From Jonesia denitrificans DSM 20603 (GTDB lineage Bacteria > Actinomycetota > Actinomycetes > Actinomycetales > Cellulomonadaceae), in the NCBI RefSeq assembly GCF_000024065.1, contig NC_013174.1, positions 744,001-808,000 on the forward strand: a stretch of 64,000 bases of DNA, given 5' to 3'. The notes beneath the pieces are model-generated. The model saw only the letters and a list, made by a program, of their open reading frames with translations, was not told where the DNA came from and ran no database searches. Numbering within the stretch: position 1 is the first letter of the stretch; each line of letters opens with the position of its first letter. Position numbers and translations under genes: made by a program. Shown here piece after piece: positions 34,695 to 44,312 of the stretch.

Positions 34695-35705
34695 TCACTG
34701 TCGTATCCCACTCGCCAGTGTGGGCGAAGAATGAGTCTTGAAGTAGTCACACGGGTGACAAGATCCCCATTTATGACGTTGTGGTAACACTGCGCCGTTG
34801 GACACTGTCATCACGTGAGTGCTTGTGTGTGGTTGTTCACCACCGAGGAAAGAGGCAATCTCGTGTCCGGCAATTGCCGCAGCCACTGCACGAGAGGTGT
34901 GCGAATACGGTGGGTCATCTGTATCTGCGACTGGAGCAGAGCGAGAATGTGTCGGTGTGTTCTGCAGAGACGCTGTACAGCAGTCCACACACGCTGTGGA
35001 GCCAGGAATGACAAAAGGGCCGATACGAATGCGTGTTGCTTCCTCCACAACAAAAAGATGTGGAACATGCTCAACGCTGAGCATGGCGGAGGCTAAACGA
35101 TCATGATCCTCACCCCGTGCCTTGATGACGACGACATCGATCGGAGAATCTGCTCGTCGAATGGTGACCGGGTAACGTGTGGTCAGGTAAGAAATGGCAC
35201 CCTCACGTCGGCTACGACCGCGTTCAAATACTCCTGAGAGGATCCCGGAGGGCTGCGGAGCGCCGACATCGTCGATCACGAGATGGCGGACACCCAACCC
35301 CACCGCATGTGTGATGAGAGCCACCGTTGTTGGTGACAGGCCGCGCACCGCAACAACTGCCCGGGAACGGCGATCCAGGATGATGCGTGATTCTTCGACA
35401 CCGTACCCCTGTGCTTGTAATGCCGCCTCTTCCCACCTCATGTGTGCGGGAGCTGGGCGCGCCGCGGGCGCGGGTGTGACCGGGGCGTGGACAAGAAAGC
35501 CCGCATCAGTGAGGAGCTTTTGCGTCCTTGTTGCACGGGCAGGGACAGTCAACGGGATAGATGTTGACAAACTGCGAAGCCAGCGTTCGGTCTCAAGATC
35601 AACATCGGTTAGACAGAGTTGTTCGTCCCTGTTGCCAAATACCACAACTGTTCCGTGTGAGGGAAACGTCAAGCACGCACCATCTCGTAGTTCCATACCG
35701 TCCAC
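34695..35705 (-). CDS. ThiF/E1-like, TOMM leader-binding-like protein
   Basis: 336 residues. It resembles the N-terminal half of azole-forming cyclodehydratases and ThiF-like proteins of actinobacteria. A small wing-like region (about 20-75) is followed by a Rossmann-like part (about 100-190). The glycine-rich ATP loop of E1 enzymes is not preserved (VAVRGLSPTT). Cysteines CVDCC (about residue 237) and CHPCDYF near the C-terminus could hold zinc. No YcaO partner or precursor peptide gene is nearby, so a peptide-modifying role is unproven. Confidence 0.6.
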   Translation of the reverse strand: MDGMELRDGACLTFPSHGTVVVFGNRDEQLCLTDVDLETERWLRSLSTSIPLTVPARATRTQKLLTDAGFLVHAPVTPAPAARPAPAHMRWEEAALQAQGYGVEESRIILDRRSRAVVAVRGLSPTTVALITHAVGLGVRHLVIDDVGAPQPSGILSGVFERGRSRREGAISYLTTRYPVTIRRADSPIDVVVIKARGEDHDRLASAMLSVEHVPHLFVVEEATRIRIGPFVIPGSTACVDCCTASLQNTPTHSRSAPVADTDDPPYSHTSRAVAAAIAGHEIASFLGGEQPHTSTHVMTVSNGAVLPQRHKWGSCHPCDYFKTHSSPTLASGIRQ

Positions 35706-35837
35706 TGTGGGTCATGAATATCGTGATAGTGAGTTTTCCACAGGGGCCATTGGGTGCACGGGGCAGTGTCCGGCGATGGCGGCGCAGTGAGCGTTGCGTT
35801 CACCACATGAGGGGGTGTCGTTCGCTACAGTGGGTTC

Positions 35838-36458
35838 ATGTCAGACCGGGTCGCGCGGCAGCCCGCCACCACGGCGGGCAGTGAGGCGAGCAATCATCCC
35901 GAGGAGCAGCAGGCAGAAACCCGGCGAGTTGAGGTGCGCAGGTCTCGGCGCCGCCGAAGTACTGTTAGTGCTTACCGTGAGGGGGACACAACGATCGTGT
36001 CCATCCCTGCCCGCTTCACCGTACGCCAAGAGCGGGAATGGGTGAACACCATGATGACGCGTCTTGATGACAAGGAAGCCAGAAGACGGCCCAGTGACGA
36101 TGAACTCATGGCTCGTGCCCAGGAATTATCTCAACGCTACCTCGGGGGGAAAGCAGTTCCGTCGTCGGTGCGGTGGTCTAACCAGCAAGAACGTCGGTGG
36201 GGATCCTGTTCCATGCCTGAGGCTGCGATCAGGATTTCGTACCGTGTCCGAGGGCTTCCCGAGTGGGTCATTGATTACGTCCTCCTCCACGAGCTCGCCC
36301 ACATTCTTGTGTTCGATCATAGTGAGGCGTTCTGGGATCTGTTGCGAAACTACCCCAAAACCCAACGGGCGCGCGGTTTCCTTGATGGTCTAGCATTCGC
36401 CGAAGATACCGCACGGACGTCAGGAGAGCACGCAGGTCACGAGTCGTCACCCTCGTGA
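35838..36458 (+). CDS. YgjP/SprT-like M48 metallopeptidase
   Basis: 206 residues. Zinc site HELAHILVFDHSEAFWDLL (about residues 150-168), with the family block RRWGSCSMPEAAIRIS before it. The N-terminal 60 residues are basic and low-complexity. Targets unknown. Its last 22 bases overlap the convergent DUF2342 gene. Confidence 0.85.
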   Translation: MSDRVARQPATTAGSEASNHPEEQQAETRRVEVRRSRRRRSTVSAYREGDTTIVSIPARFTVRQEREWVNTMMTRLDDKEARRRPSDDELMARAQELSQRYLGGKAVPSSVRWSNQQERRWGSCSMPEAAIRISYRVRGLPEWVIDYVLLHELAHILVFDHSEAFWDLLRNYPKTQRARGFLDGLAFAEDTARTSGEHAGHESSPS

Positions 36459-37897
36459 TCCGCAGAATCGAGAATTTCTGCTAATGCCCGGTCAAAGTCG
36501 CTGTCCTGTTTCGGTTCGCGGCGGCGGCGCACATAACCACGCGGATCATCAAGATCAAGGGGACTCGGCAAGAGGTCAGGGTGTTCCCATACACGTTCCC
36601 GTTCTTCTTGCCCTTCCTCGGTTGTGAGGATCTGCCAGAGTTCCGCAGCGTTGCGTGATCGGCGTGGCCGTAACTCGAGACCGATGAGGGCTGCAAAGGT
36701 TTGTTCAGCAGGGCCGCCTGCTGCTCGCCTCCTCCTGATCATTTCGCTGAGGGCCACCGTTGCAGGAAGGTGGGCAAGAGCCGCTGACGTCACCACATGG
36801 TCTACCCATCCTTCGATGAGTGCGAGGGTTGTCTCAAGCCGTGCAAGGGTATCTTTTTGCTCATCTGTTGACTGGATGGAAAACACCCCTGAACCGAGAG
36901 CTTCTTGCATGGCGTTCGTGTCGCTGGGATCGATGTCCCGCATCGATCCTTCCAGCGCATCCATATCAATGGTGATACCACGGGCATAAGCATGAATGAG
37001 CCCGTATACGTGCGACTGGAGCCACGGAACGTGGGCAAAAAGTCGTGCGTGAGCGGCCTCCCGCAATGCGAGGAACAGGCGGACTTCGTCCTCGGGGACC
37101 TCAAGCCCCTGTGCGAACTGCTCAACATTGGTGGGAAGAAGCGCGGTCACGGGTGTGGGCGTGAGTGGCACTCCGATGTCCGTGGTTCCAAACACTTCCC
37201 GCGACAAGGTGCCTGCAGCAGTGCCGACCTGCATCCCAAACACGGCGGCACCGATCTGGTGCATGAGCTTCTCAGGGGTCAACCCGTCTGCCCCAAGCAT
37301 CCCGGTAAACGGGGAGGGCATGCCAGGAACACCGGAGATCTGGAATGACACGGAATCCGCCTGAGAGGACAGATCATCAGGGAGTGAATCTTTGAGAATC
37401 TTTGCTAGAGCATCGGCAACAGATTGTGCGATGGGAGCCGCCAGTGATTGCCATGCGGGTAGCGTCAACTCGACCCACTGGGAGCGGTCTAGTGCGCGAA
37501 CCGTCGCCGCACTGGGAGGGAACTGCGTTGCGGAGTCGAGCCAAAGTTCCGCGACCTTCATGGCATCGTTGACCGACTTCTCTTGGCTGGAAACCACCGA
37601 TGGGTCACCCTGCGCTCGGGCAGCCTGCCGGGCAACGTCGTGCGCCACATCAGGGTTGACGGCTTCACCTGACGCGTTAGCAAACATCTGAGTGACTTGG
37701 TTCAGCAGGGGGCCAAGCACCTGCGGGTCTGAAGGCAAATCCGGACCAGCGAACGAGGTGGGGTCGATGCCCCGCGCCTTCATGTCGCGGATGACCTCAT
37801 CTGCTTGACTGCCTAACATGGAGCGCAACATGTCTTCCCAGGGTGAAGACCCTCCATCGTCCGGCGTGCCAGGCGTATCGGGGGAGTTGTTGGTCAT
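36437..37897 (-). CDS. zinc-dependent metalloprotease-like protein (DUF2342)
   Basis: 486 residues, actinobacterial family. The zincin-like signature is seen as LREAAHARLFAHVPWL near residue 265, with no classic HExxH, as is usual here. An N-terminal low-complexity region (about 1-60) precedes it. The upstream part ISGVPGMPSPFTGMLG is a family block. Function is not known. Confidence 0.82.
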   Translation of the reverse strand: MTNNSPDTPGTPDDGGSSPWEDMLRSMLGSQADEVIRDMKARGIDPTSFAGPDLPSDPQVLGPLLNQVTQMFANASGEAVNPDVAHDVARQAARAQGDPSVVSSQEKSVNDAMKVAELWLDSATQFPPSAATVRALDRSQWVELTLPAWQSLAAPIAQSVADALAKILKDSLPDDLSSQADSVSFQISGVPGMPSPFTGMLGADGLTPEKLMHQIGAAVFGMQVGTAAGTLSREVFGTTDIGVPLTPTPVTALLPTNVEQFAQGLEVPEDEVRLFLALREAAHARLFAHVPWLQSHVYGLIHAYARGITIDMDALEGSMRDIDPSDTNAMQEALGSGVFSIQSTDEQKDTLARLETTLALIEGWVDHVVTSAALAHLPATVALSEMIRRRRAAGGPAEQTFAALIGLELRPRRSRNAAELWQILTTEEGQEERERVWEHPDLLPSPLDLDDPRGYVRRRREPKQDSDFDRALAEILDSADHEGDDS

Positions 37898-37979
37898 AAG
37901 ATCTCCAAAGAAGCAGGGAAGGATTCAGTGTCTACACTTGAGCGTAGCGACTTTTATTTGACCGTGGGGGACAGATGTC

Positions 37980-39080
37980 GTGCCTGACCAATTCGTTCAC
38001 TCACAGCGCACGTCGGATCCAAATTCGCATCCGATGATCATAGTTGTGGGAGAAAACCCTCTCGCTCGAGCGGTCTGTGACTATCTCGGGGCAATAAGCG
38101 TACCGGATTCGCTCATGTCAGCTCACCGCTTTTCCGGGGCAGATGTGGTGGTCGTCGCGGGGTACGAAGCAAACTTCGCGCAGCGGCAACGAATGGACCC
38201 ACAGGCGCGGGCACACCGTATCCATGACCGCGCCTTTCGAACCGTCTACGACGCAGCGGCGTGTGGAGTAGAACGGATTATCGTGCTGTCATCAGCAATG
38301 ATGTACGGAACGACACTCCACACCACGCGTCAGCTACCGGCGTCTCGCCCTGACCACCTGTCCTGGTATGACGACTCAAGTCCTGCTGCACCCCCGCTCA
38401 CGGGGTTCGCGTCTGATGTTGCACTCTTTGAAGAGTCATTTGCGCAGGCTGTTGCCCAACTTCCAACGGGTATTGCACGGCCAGCTGTCACGGTGCTCCG
38501 AGCCGCTGCGATTGTGGGTGGCGAGGTGGACACACTTGTTTCTCGTCACTTTGAAGCACCTCGGTTGCTGGTGATTCGTGGGGTAGAGCGCCGCTGGCAG
38601 TTGTGTCATGTGGAGGACCTCGCAAGCGCGGTGCGTGAGTGTGTAGTGAACCGGGTTGACGGGGTTGTCACTGTGGGGGCCGTGCGATTGGAGAATGGTC
38701 AATGGGTTCCTGATGAACAGGATTCTGACGTTGTTGCTGCACGTGCGGGCACGCGTGTGATTGCGATGTCTGAGTCGGCGGCGTTCGCTATGGCACAACA
38801 GCTTCATCGAGTGGGTATTCTTCCTGCGCCCTCTTCTGATTTGTCGTTTGCGGTGTTTCCGTGGGTCGTTTTTCCTCGCAGGCTCCTCGAACTGGGGTGG
38901 CGGCCTCGGTACAGTTCGCTGGAGTGTATCGATGTGCTTGCTCAGGCCACGAAAGGGCGTGTTGGTGTTGGCGGACGGCGGTTTGGTGGTCGCGATGCGG
39001 CGGCCGCGGGTGCGGCCGGTGCTGCCGTTGCTGCGCTGGCAACCGCAGCTGTGTGGAAGCAGGCGAGGGCGCATCGGTAG
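37980..39080 (+). CDS. NAD-dependent epimerase/dehydratase-like protein
   Basis: 366 residues. N-terminal Rossmann start MIIVVGENPLARAVCDYLG, ERIIVLSSAMMYG, and a C-terminal substrate-like domain. The YxxxK catalytic pair of SDR enzymes is not visible (GFASDVALFEES stands about where it should be), so it may not be an active dehydrogenase. An alanine/glycine-rich hydrophobic stretch (AAAAGAAGAAVAALATAAVW) near the C-terminus could insert in the membrane. GTG start at 37980 with GGGGACA upstream. Confidence 0.75.
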   Translation: MPDQFVHSQRTSDPNSHPMIIVVGENPLARAVCDYLGAISVPDSLMSAHRFSGADVVVVAGYEANFAQRQRMDPQARAHRIHDRAFRTVYDAAACGVERIIVLSSAMMYGTTLHTTRQLPASRPDHLSWYDDSSPAAPPLTGFASDVALFEESFAQAVAQLPTGIARPAVTVLRAAAIVGGEVDTLVSRHFEAPRLLVIRGVERRWQLCHVEDLASAVRECVVNRVDGVVTVGAVRLENGQWVPDEQDSDVVAARAGTRVIAMSESAAFAMAQQLHRVGILPAPSSDLSFAVFPWVVFPRRLLELGWRPRYSSLECIDVLAQATKGRVGVGGRRFGGRDAAAAGAAGAAVAALATAAVWKQARAHR

Positions 39081-39182
39081 GTGTCGCGGGGTTGCTGGGG
39101 AGAGACGGTCAGGTTGTCTGTGCTGAGGGCATACCAAGGGATTGTTCAGGGAAATATCAGTTGGGTGGGGTAGAAACATGGG

Positions 39183-40259
39183 GTGACTGACTCCCAGCCT
39201 GATGTACCACGTTCTTCGCGCCGCCATCTGACCTTTGCGGTGTCGACACTCCTGACTGCTCTGTTACTTGCAGCATTGATGTGGGTGCCTGCGCCGTACG
39301 TTGTGCGTACTCCTGGTCCCACGAAGGATGTGCTTTCGGAGGTCAACTCCCAACCTCTCATCACGATCTCTGATGAGGAGAGTTACGACCCCTCAGGTCA
39401 GCTGCTTCTCACCACGGTGGGGGTTCAGGGCGGGCCGGCAGCAAACGTGTCGTTTGCGCAAGTGCTCATGGGCTGGCTGGATTCCGATCGCGCAGTGTAC
39501 CCGGTAGAAACGGTGTACCCACCGGAATCAACACAGGAAGAGATCGAGACGGTGAACAACGCGCTGATGGTCACGTCGCAAGAAAACGCAACCTACGCTG
39601 CGCTGACTGAGCTGGACTACACGGTGCCGATGACGTTGACGGTTCAAGAGGTCCTTGATGAATCGCAAGCACATGATGTTGTGCGCAGCGGTGACGTGCT
39701 TGTGTCACTTAATGGGCAAGCAATTGACACGTATGCGACGCTTGTTAGTCAGTTGGATGCGGTGACACCCGGAGAGGCAGTGACCTTAGAGGTGATGCGG
39801 GAGGGGGAACTCGCGGAAGTGAGTGTCACGACTATCGGGTCGCAAGACTCCTCAGGTGCGCGTCTTGGGTTGACGATCGACATTGGGTTCGATTTTCCGT
39901 TTGATGTCGGGATCGCCATTGACAACATTGGCGGACCAAGCGCAGGAATGATTTTTGCCCTGGGGATCATGGACATGCTCACTGAAGCCGACGAACTTGA
40001 CGGTGCTGTGGTCGCTGGTACAGGCACGATCGACACCGAAGGCAATGTGGGGCCCATTGGGGGCATCCGGCAAAAACTTCATGGCGCCAAACGCGACGGG
40101 GCTGAATGGTTCCTTGCTCCTGCGTCGAACTGCGACGAGGTTGTGGGACACACCCCAGAAGGACTTGATGTCATTGCGGTGGAAACCCTGAGCGACGCTT
40201 GGACCGCTGTTCAAGCAATCGGGAGTGGTGACACCGACGATCTTGCCCGGTGCAGCTAA
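39183..40259 (+). CDS. membrane-anchored PDZ-Lon (S16) protease, YlbL-like
   Basis: 358 residues. One N-terminal membrane helix (FAVSTLLTALLLAALMWV), an extracellular PDZ-like domain (GDVLVSLNGQAIDTYATLV, about 175-225), then a Lon-type proteolytic domain. The Ser/Lys dyad is visible as GGPSAGM and GIRQKLHGA. GTG start 39183. Substrates unknown; in Bacillus the homologue processes membrane-associated checkpoint proteins. Confidence 0.88.
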   Translation: MTDSQPDVPRSSRRHLTFAVSTLLTALLLAALMWVPAPYVVRTPGPTKDVLSEVNSQPLITISDEESYDPSGQLLLTTVGVQGGPAANVSFAQVLMGWLDSDRAVYPVETVYPPESTQEEIETVNNALMVTSQENATYAALTELDYTVPMTLTVQEVLDESQAHDVVRSGDVLVSLNGQAIDTYATLVSQLDAVTPGEAVTLEVMREGELAEVSVTTIGSQDSSGARLGLTIDIGFDFPFDVGIAIDNIGGPSAGMIFALGIMDMLTEADELDGAVVAGTGTIDTEGNVGPIGGIRQKLHGAKRDGAEWFLAPASNCDEVVGHTPEGLDVIAVETLSDAWTAVQAIGSGDTDDLARCS

Positions 40260-40335
40260 CGTTCGCTCTGACTTTCACGCAGGACGGACGGTGCGTCCAT
40301 CAACGGTAGTCCCTACGCTCATGAGGGTTTCTTGA

Positions 40336-40917
40336 TCAGTATGTGTCTGAGCTGTCCTCAGCAAGAGTGGTGCGTACAGCCTCAATGAGGCTGGGCACAA
40401 GAGTGGGGCCGTGTGCAACGTCCAAGTCGTCGTCGTTATCGCGGGTGCGAATCGCACACCATGATGACCCACGTCGAAGGACGCCCACAGCAATACGAAC
40501 ATCCTGACGCTCCGGATGGGTGGAGACGTAGGCAAGCGCGGCAGTGGGATCGTCAGGGATCCCATCTTCAGCACTAGGCGGCAAAATGACACGTTCGGTG
40601 ACGACCGCACAACCAGCAACAGTGGCTGGCCACACGATCGAGCCAAGAAGCTCCTCCAGCGAATCCACGGCTGGGAGGTTCTCCTGCTCAACCGAGGTCA
40701 AATGGTGCGGATCGTGTAACGCAGCTTCCACCGTAGCTGCAGGAAGCTGATCAGCCACGGCCGGATCAGCAGCGAGCGCATCGCGAGTGGTGATCAACGC
40801 AAAGACGCGGATATCACCATCCCACCCGGCTCGAGACACATGGCGCTCAATTTCAGAGACAGCGTCAGCAAGAGCAGCGACATGGGCTGGCAGGTCAGAA
40901 GCAACAGGTCGTGACAT
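40336..40917 (-). CDS. PPA1309 family protein
   Basis: 193 residues, actinobacteria-specific. Family blocks include ALADAVSEIERHVSRAGWDG and the acidic centre. No known activity. Divergent from UPF0182, the arrangement usual for this family. Confidence 0.8.
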   Translation of the reverse strand: MSRPVASDLPAHVAALADAVSEIERHVSRAGWDGDIRVFALITTRDALAADPAVADQLPAATVEAALHDPHHLTSVEQENLPAVDSLEELLGSIVWPATVAGCAVVTERVILPPSAEDGIPDDPTAALAYVSTHPERQDVRIAVGVLRRGSSWCAIRTRDNDDDLDVAHGPTLVPSLIEAVRTTLAEDSSDTY

Positions 40918-40985
40918 ACCTTAAGCATGGCATGGTCGCTGTAGCTCCACGACTCAACCCACCTGACAACTGTGAAAGAACTGTG

Positions 40986-41011
40986 GGAACCTTAAGGAAG
41001 CGTCAGGCGTT
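40986..41011 (+). promoter_or_regulatory. candidate ECF sigma factor promoter of the UPF0182 gene
   Basis: GGAAC (40986-40990), 17 bp spacer, CGTT (41008-41011), the pattern used by SigE/SigR-type sigma factors in actinobacteria. It is 60 bp before the GTG start. Confidence 0.45.
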
Positions 41012-41070
41012 TACCAGTCGACGATACCCATCCCAGTGATCGACACACCATCGAAGAGCGAGGAAAAACA

Positions 41071-44000
41071 GTGGCCTTTGCCGCGCAACCACGCCCAGCA
41101 CGACCCACCCAAGGCAGGAAAATAAGCCCCCTAGCCGTGACGATTGCCACCGCCGGTATCGTCATTGCGTTGGTGTTCCTTGCCGCCCAATACTGGACTG
41201 AAGTGCTCTGGTTCCAAGCCATCGGGTTCCAGGACGTTTTATTCACCGAATGGGGAACCCGTATTGCGTTGTTCTTCATTGGGTTGACGGCCATGTCGGT
41301 GCCGGTGTGGCTCTCCATGTTCTTGGCCCACCGTAACCGGCCCATTTATGCGCCCTCAACTCCAGAACAAGCAACGCTTGACCAATACCGCGAAGCGATT
41401 GAGCCACTGCGCAAAATTGTCATGATTGGGGCGCCGCTAGCAATTGGATTCTTTGCTGGTCTTGCCTTTCAGGCTCAATGGGACACCATTCAGTTGTGGT
41501 TCAACGCCAGCGACTTTGGGATTGCGGACCCTCAGTTCCAGATGGACTATTCCTTCTTCGTGTTCACACTGCCAGTGCTCCGTTTCCTGGCGAACTTCCT
41601 CATGGCGATCCTCATTATCAGCGGAGTGGGTGCGGCGCTCACTCACTACCTTTACGGTGGGTTCACTCTGGGTACGGACGGGCGATCATCATCTGCAACA
41701 CGAACTGCGCGCATTCAGTTGTCTCTGATTGCTGCAGGAATTGTTCTGGTCATGGCAGTCAACTACTGGTTTGACCGTTACAGTTTGCTTCTGCAGTCAG
41801 GTGACCGGTTCGATGGGGCCGGATACACCGACATTAATGCGGTCATCCCCGCAAAGGCCATCATGGCAGGTGTCGCTGTATTTGTGGCCCTGATGTTTAT
41901 CGCGACCGCTGTGCGTGGAAACTGGCGGTTACCAGCTGTAGGTGTGGGGCTCATGATTGTGTCCGCTGTCGCCATTGGCACCATTTACCCTGCCATTGTG
42001 GAACGCTTCCAAGTGGGACCCAACGCACAACAACTTGAATCGCCCTACATTCAGCGCAACATTGACACGACACGCTACGCATTTGGGCTTGATGACATTG
42101 AGGTCACTCCCTATGACGCGAAGCAAGTCGCCGAAACAAATGCGCTTCGGGAAGACGCGGAAACAACCGCATCAATCCGTTTACTTGACCCTACAATTGT
42201 CAGCCCTTCGTTCCGCCAACTTCAGCAACAACGTGGGTATTACGCATTTTCTGAAAACCTCTCCGTTGACCGCTACACCGTTGATGGTGAAAGCCGTGAC
42301 ACAGTGATCGCTGTTCGCGAACTCGACCTTGATGGGTTGAGCAACAATCAACGGAACTGGGTTAATGACCACACCGTGTACACACACGGGTATGGTGTGG
42401 TGGCCGCCTACGGTAACCAGATCGGTAATGATGGCCGTCCAGCCTTCTTCGAAGGTGCGATCCCTCCTGAGGGTGCCCTGACTGACATGAGCGGGGAAGG
42501 TGGCTACGAACCTCGTATCTACTTCAGCCCCCAAGCACCGTCATACTCCATTGTGGGTAACAGCGAAGACGCACAACCACGCGAACTTGACTACCCCACA
42601 GATGACGGCACTGGACAGGTGAACTACACCTTCCCTACCCAAGACATCACCGTGGGGCCCTCAGTGGGGAATTTCTGGAACAAACTGTTGTACGCGATCC
42701 GGTTCCAGGCCGAACAAATTGTGTTCTCCGACCTCGTCAATGAACACTCCCAGATTGTCTATGACCGTGACCCCGCCGATCGCGTTGAGAAGGTGGCACC
42801 ATTTATCACCCTCGACAACCGGGTGTACCCAGCAGTTGTTGATGGAAAAGTTGTGTGGATCCTCGATGGGTACACCACCAGCAACAACCTTCCCTACTCC
42901 ACCTCCGCATCACTAGACGAAGCAACAGCCACCGCGGTCGGCGGGGGAGTGCAAGCTCTGATGCCACAAGAGGTCAACTACATTCGCAACTCGGTGAAGG
43001 TCACTGTGGATGCTTACACGGGTGACGTCACTATCTATGCCTGGGATAACGAGGACCCCATTCTCAAGGCATGGCAGAACGTCTTCCCCGATGCGATCAC
43101 CCCCACGGAAGAAATTTCTGCGGAACTCATGAGCCACATCCGTTATCCAGAGGACATGTTCAAGGTGCAACGCACTTTGCTGACCCGGTACCACGTGGAC
43201 ACTGCTGAAGAGTTCTTCTCTGGTCAGGACTTCTGGCGCGTCCCCGACGACCCGTCCGCACCACAAAACGTTCAGGGCTTGCGGCCGACGCAGCCTCCCT
43301 ACTACCAGACGCTCCAAATGCCACGCCAGGATGGGTCGGCGTTCTCGTTATCCACACCGTTCATTGCCGGTGGTACAAACGACCGAAACGTGTTGACAGG
43401 GTACTTGGCCGTGAACGCGGAGGCGGGTGAAACACCCGGGCAACCGGCAGAAGACTACGGGAAACTGAGGCTACTCGAGCTTCCGCGAGGCTCAATTGTG
43501 CCTGGTCCAGGCCAGGTGCAGAACAACTTCTCGTCCGACTCTGGGATTGCTCAGCAGCTGACCTTGTTGAAAAACAACCAAACCGATGTGGTCAACGGAA
43601 ACCTGCTGACCCTGCCCGTCGGTGGTGGGTTGCTCTACGTGCAACCGGTGTATGTCCAAGCGTCCTCTGGTACCCAATTCCCACTACTGCGCAAGGTTCT
43701 TGTCGCGTTTGGTGACCGCGTGGAAATCGCGGACACCCTTGATGAAGCACTTGACGCAGTGTTCGGTGGTGAATCAGGGGCAACAGCTGGTGATGCTGAG
43801 GTCGCAGAAGACGACATTGAGATCGATGATTCTGCGGTGCCCGAACCGGGAGACACACCGCCAGGTGACTCGGCAACAGAAGAACCAGATGCGCCGCAAA
43901 CAACAGAACCGGCTGACCCAACTCAGGAACCCAGTGACTCACCGAGCACACCCGGTTCCGCGGATGCGCGGGCTGACTTGGATGCGGCACTCCAAGACGC

Positions 44001-44127
44001 ACGCCAGGCCATGGAAGATTCCCAAAAGGCGCTCACAGATGGTGACTTCACCGCCTATGGTGAAGCCCAAGCGCGCCTCCAACAGGCCGTTGAACGGGCA
44101 CTCGCTGCTGAGGAAGCACTTCAGTAG
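41071..44127 (+). CDS. UPF0182 large membrane protein
   Basis: 1018 residues. About seven N-terminal membrane helices (to about residue 310) are followed by a large extracellular region containing blocks such as YIQRNIDTTRYAFGL, FSENLSVDRY and DLVNEHSQIVYDRDP. A Pro/Glu/Thr-rich segment (about 905-965) and a C-terminal helical region (DAALQDARQAMEDSQKAL) follow. The latter resembles the conserved end of the family. GTG start after GAGGAAAAACA. Widespread in actinobacteria, function unknown. It may answer to envelope stress if the ECF-like promoter is real. Confidence 0.92.
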   Translation: MAFAAQPRPARPTQGRKISPLAVTIATAGIVIALVFLAAQYWTEVLWFQAIGFQDVLFTEWGTRIALFFIGLTAMSVPVWLSMFLAHRNRPIYAPSTPEQATLDQYREAIEPLRKIVMIGAPLAIGFFAGLAFQAQWDTIQLWFNASDFGIADPQFQMDYSFFVFTLPVLRFLANFLMAILIISGVGAALTHYLYGGFTLGTDGRSSSATRTARIQLSLIAAGIVLVMAVNYWFDRYSLLLQSGDRFDGAGYTDINAVIPAKAIMAGVAVFVALMFIATAVRGNWRLPAVGVGLMIVSAVAIGTIYPAIVERFQVGPNAQQLESPYIQRNIDTTRYAFGLDDIEVTPYDAKQVAETNALREDAETTASIRLLDPTIVSPSFRQLQQQRGYYAFSENLSVDRYTVDGESRDTVIAVRELDLDGLSNNQRNWVNDHTVYTHGYGVVAAYGNQIGNDGRPAFFEGAIPPEGALTDMSGEGGYEPRIYFSPQAPSYSIVGNSEDAQPRELDYPTDDGTGQVNYTFPTQDITVGPSVGNFWNKLLYAIRFQAEQIVFSDLVNEHSQIVYDRDPADRVEKVAPFITLDNRVYPAVVDGKVVWILDGYTTSNNLPYSTSASLDEATATAVGGGVQALMPQEVNYIRNSVKVTVDAYTGDVTIYAWDNEDPILKAWQNVFPDAITPTEEISAELMSHIRYPEDMFKVQRTLLTRYHVDTAEEFFSGQDFWRVPDDPSAPQNVQGLRPTQPPYYQTLQMPRQDGSAFSLSTPFIAGGTNDRNVLTGYLAVNAEAGETPGQPAEDYGKLRLLELPRGSIVPGPGQVQNNFSSDSGIAQQLTLLKNNQTDVVNGNLLTLPVGGGLLYVQPVYVQASSGTQFPLLRKVLVAFGDRVEIADTLDEALDAVFGGESGATAGDAEVAEDDIEIDDSAVPEPGDTPPGDSATEEPDAPQTTEPADPTQEPSDSPSTPGSADARADLDAALQDARQAMEDSQKALTDGDFTAYGEAQARLQQAVERALAAEEALQ

Positions 44128-44147
44128 CCATCAGTGACATGACGTCA

Positions 44148-44188
44148 CACAACGGGGGCCAGCACGAGAGGTGCTGGCCCCCGTTGTG
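44148..44188 (+). terminator. intrinsic terminator after UPF0182
   Basis: 18 bp perfect stem (44148-44165 with 44171-44188) with loop GAGAG, then TTTG. Confidence 0.85.
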
Positions 44189-44312
44189 TTTGTCACCCAC
44201 AGTCCGCATCTTGAGGACGACAGTCATCCCACGACCACCGCCAACACCACGTAGACTTGCCTGTGACTGAGCCGACTTGGCCATAGAAACAAAGAGAACG
44301 GGAACGTACCAC

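Noticed and set aside
38436-39227. 263-codon open frame on the minus strand
   Set aside because: Antisense to the epimerase-like gene and its promoter side; low-complexity Arg/His/Pro content, no motif.
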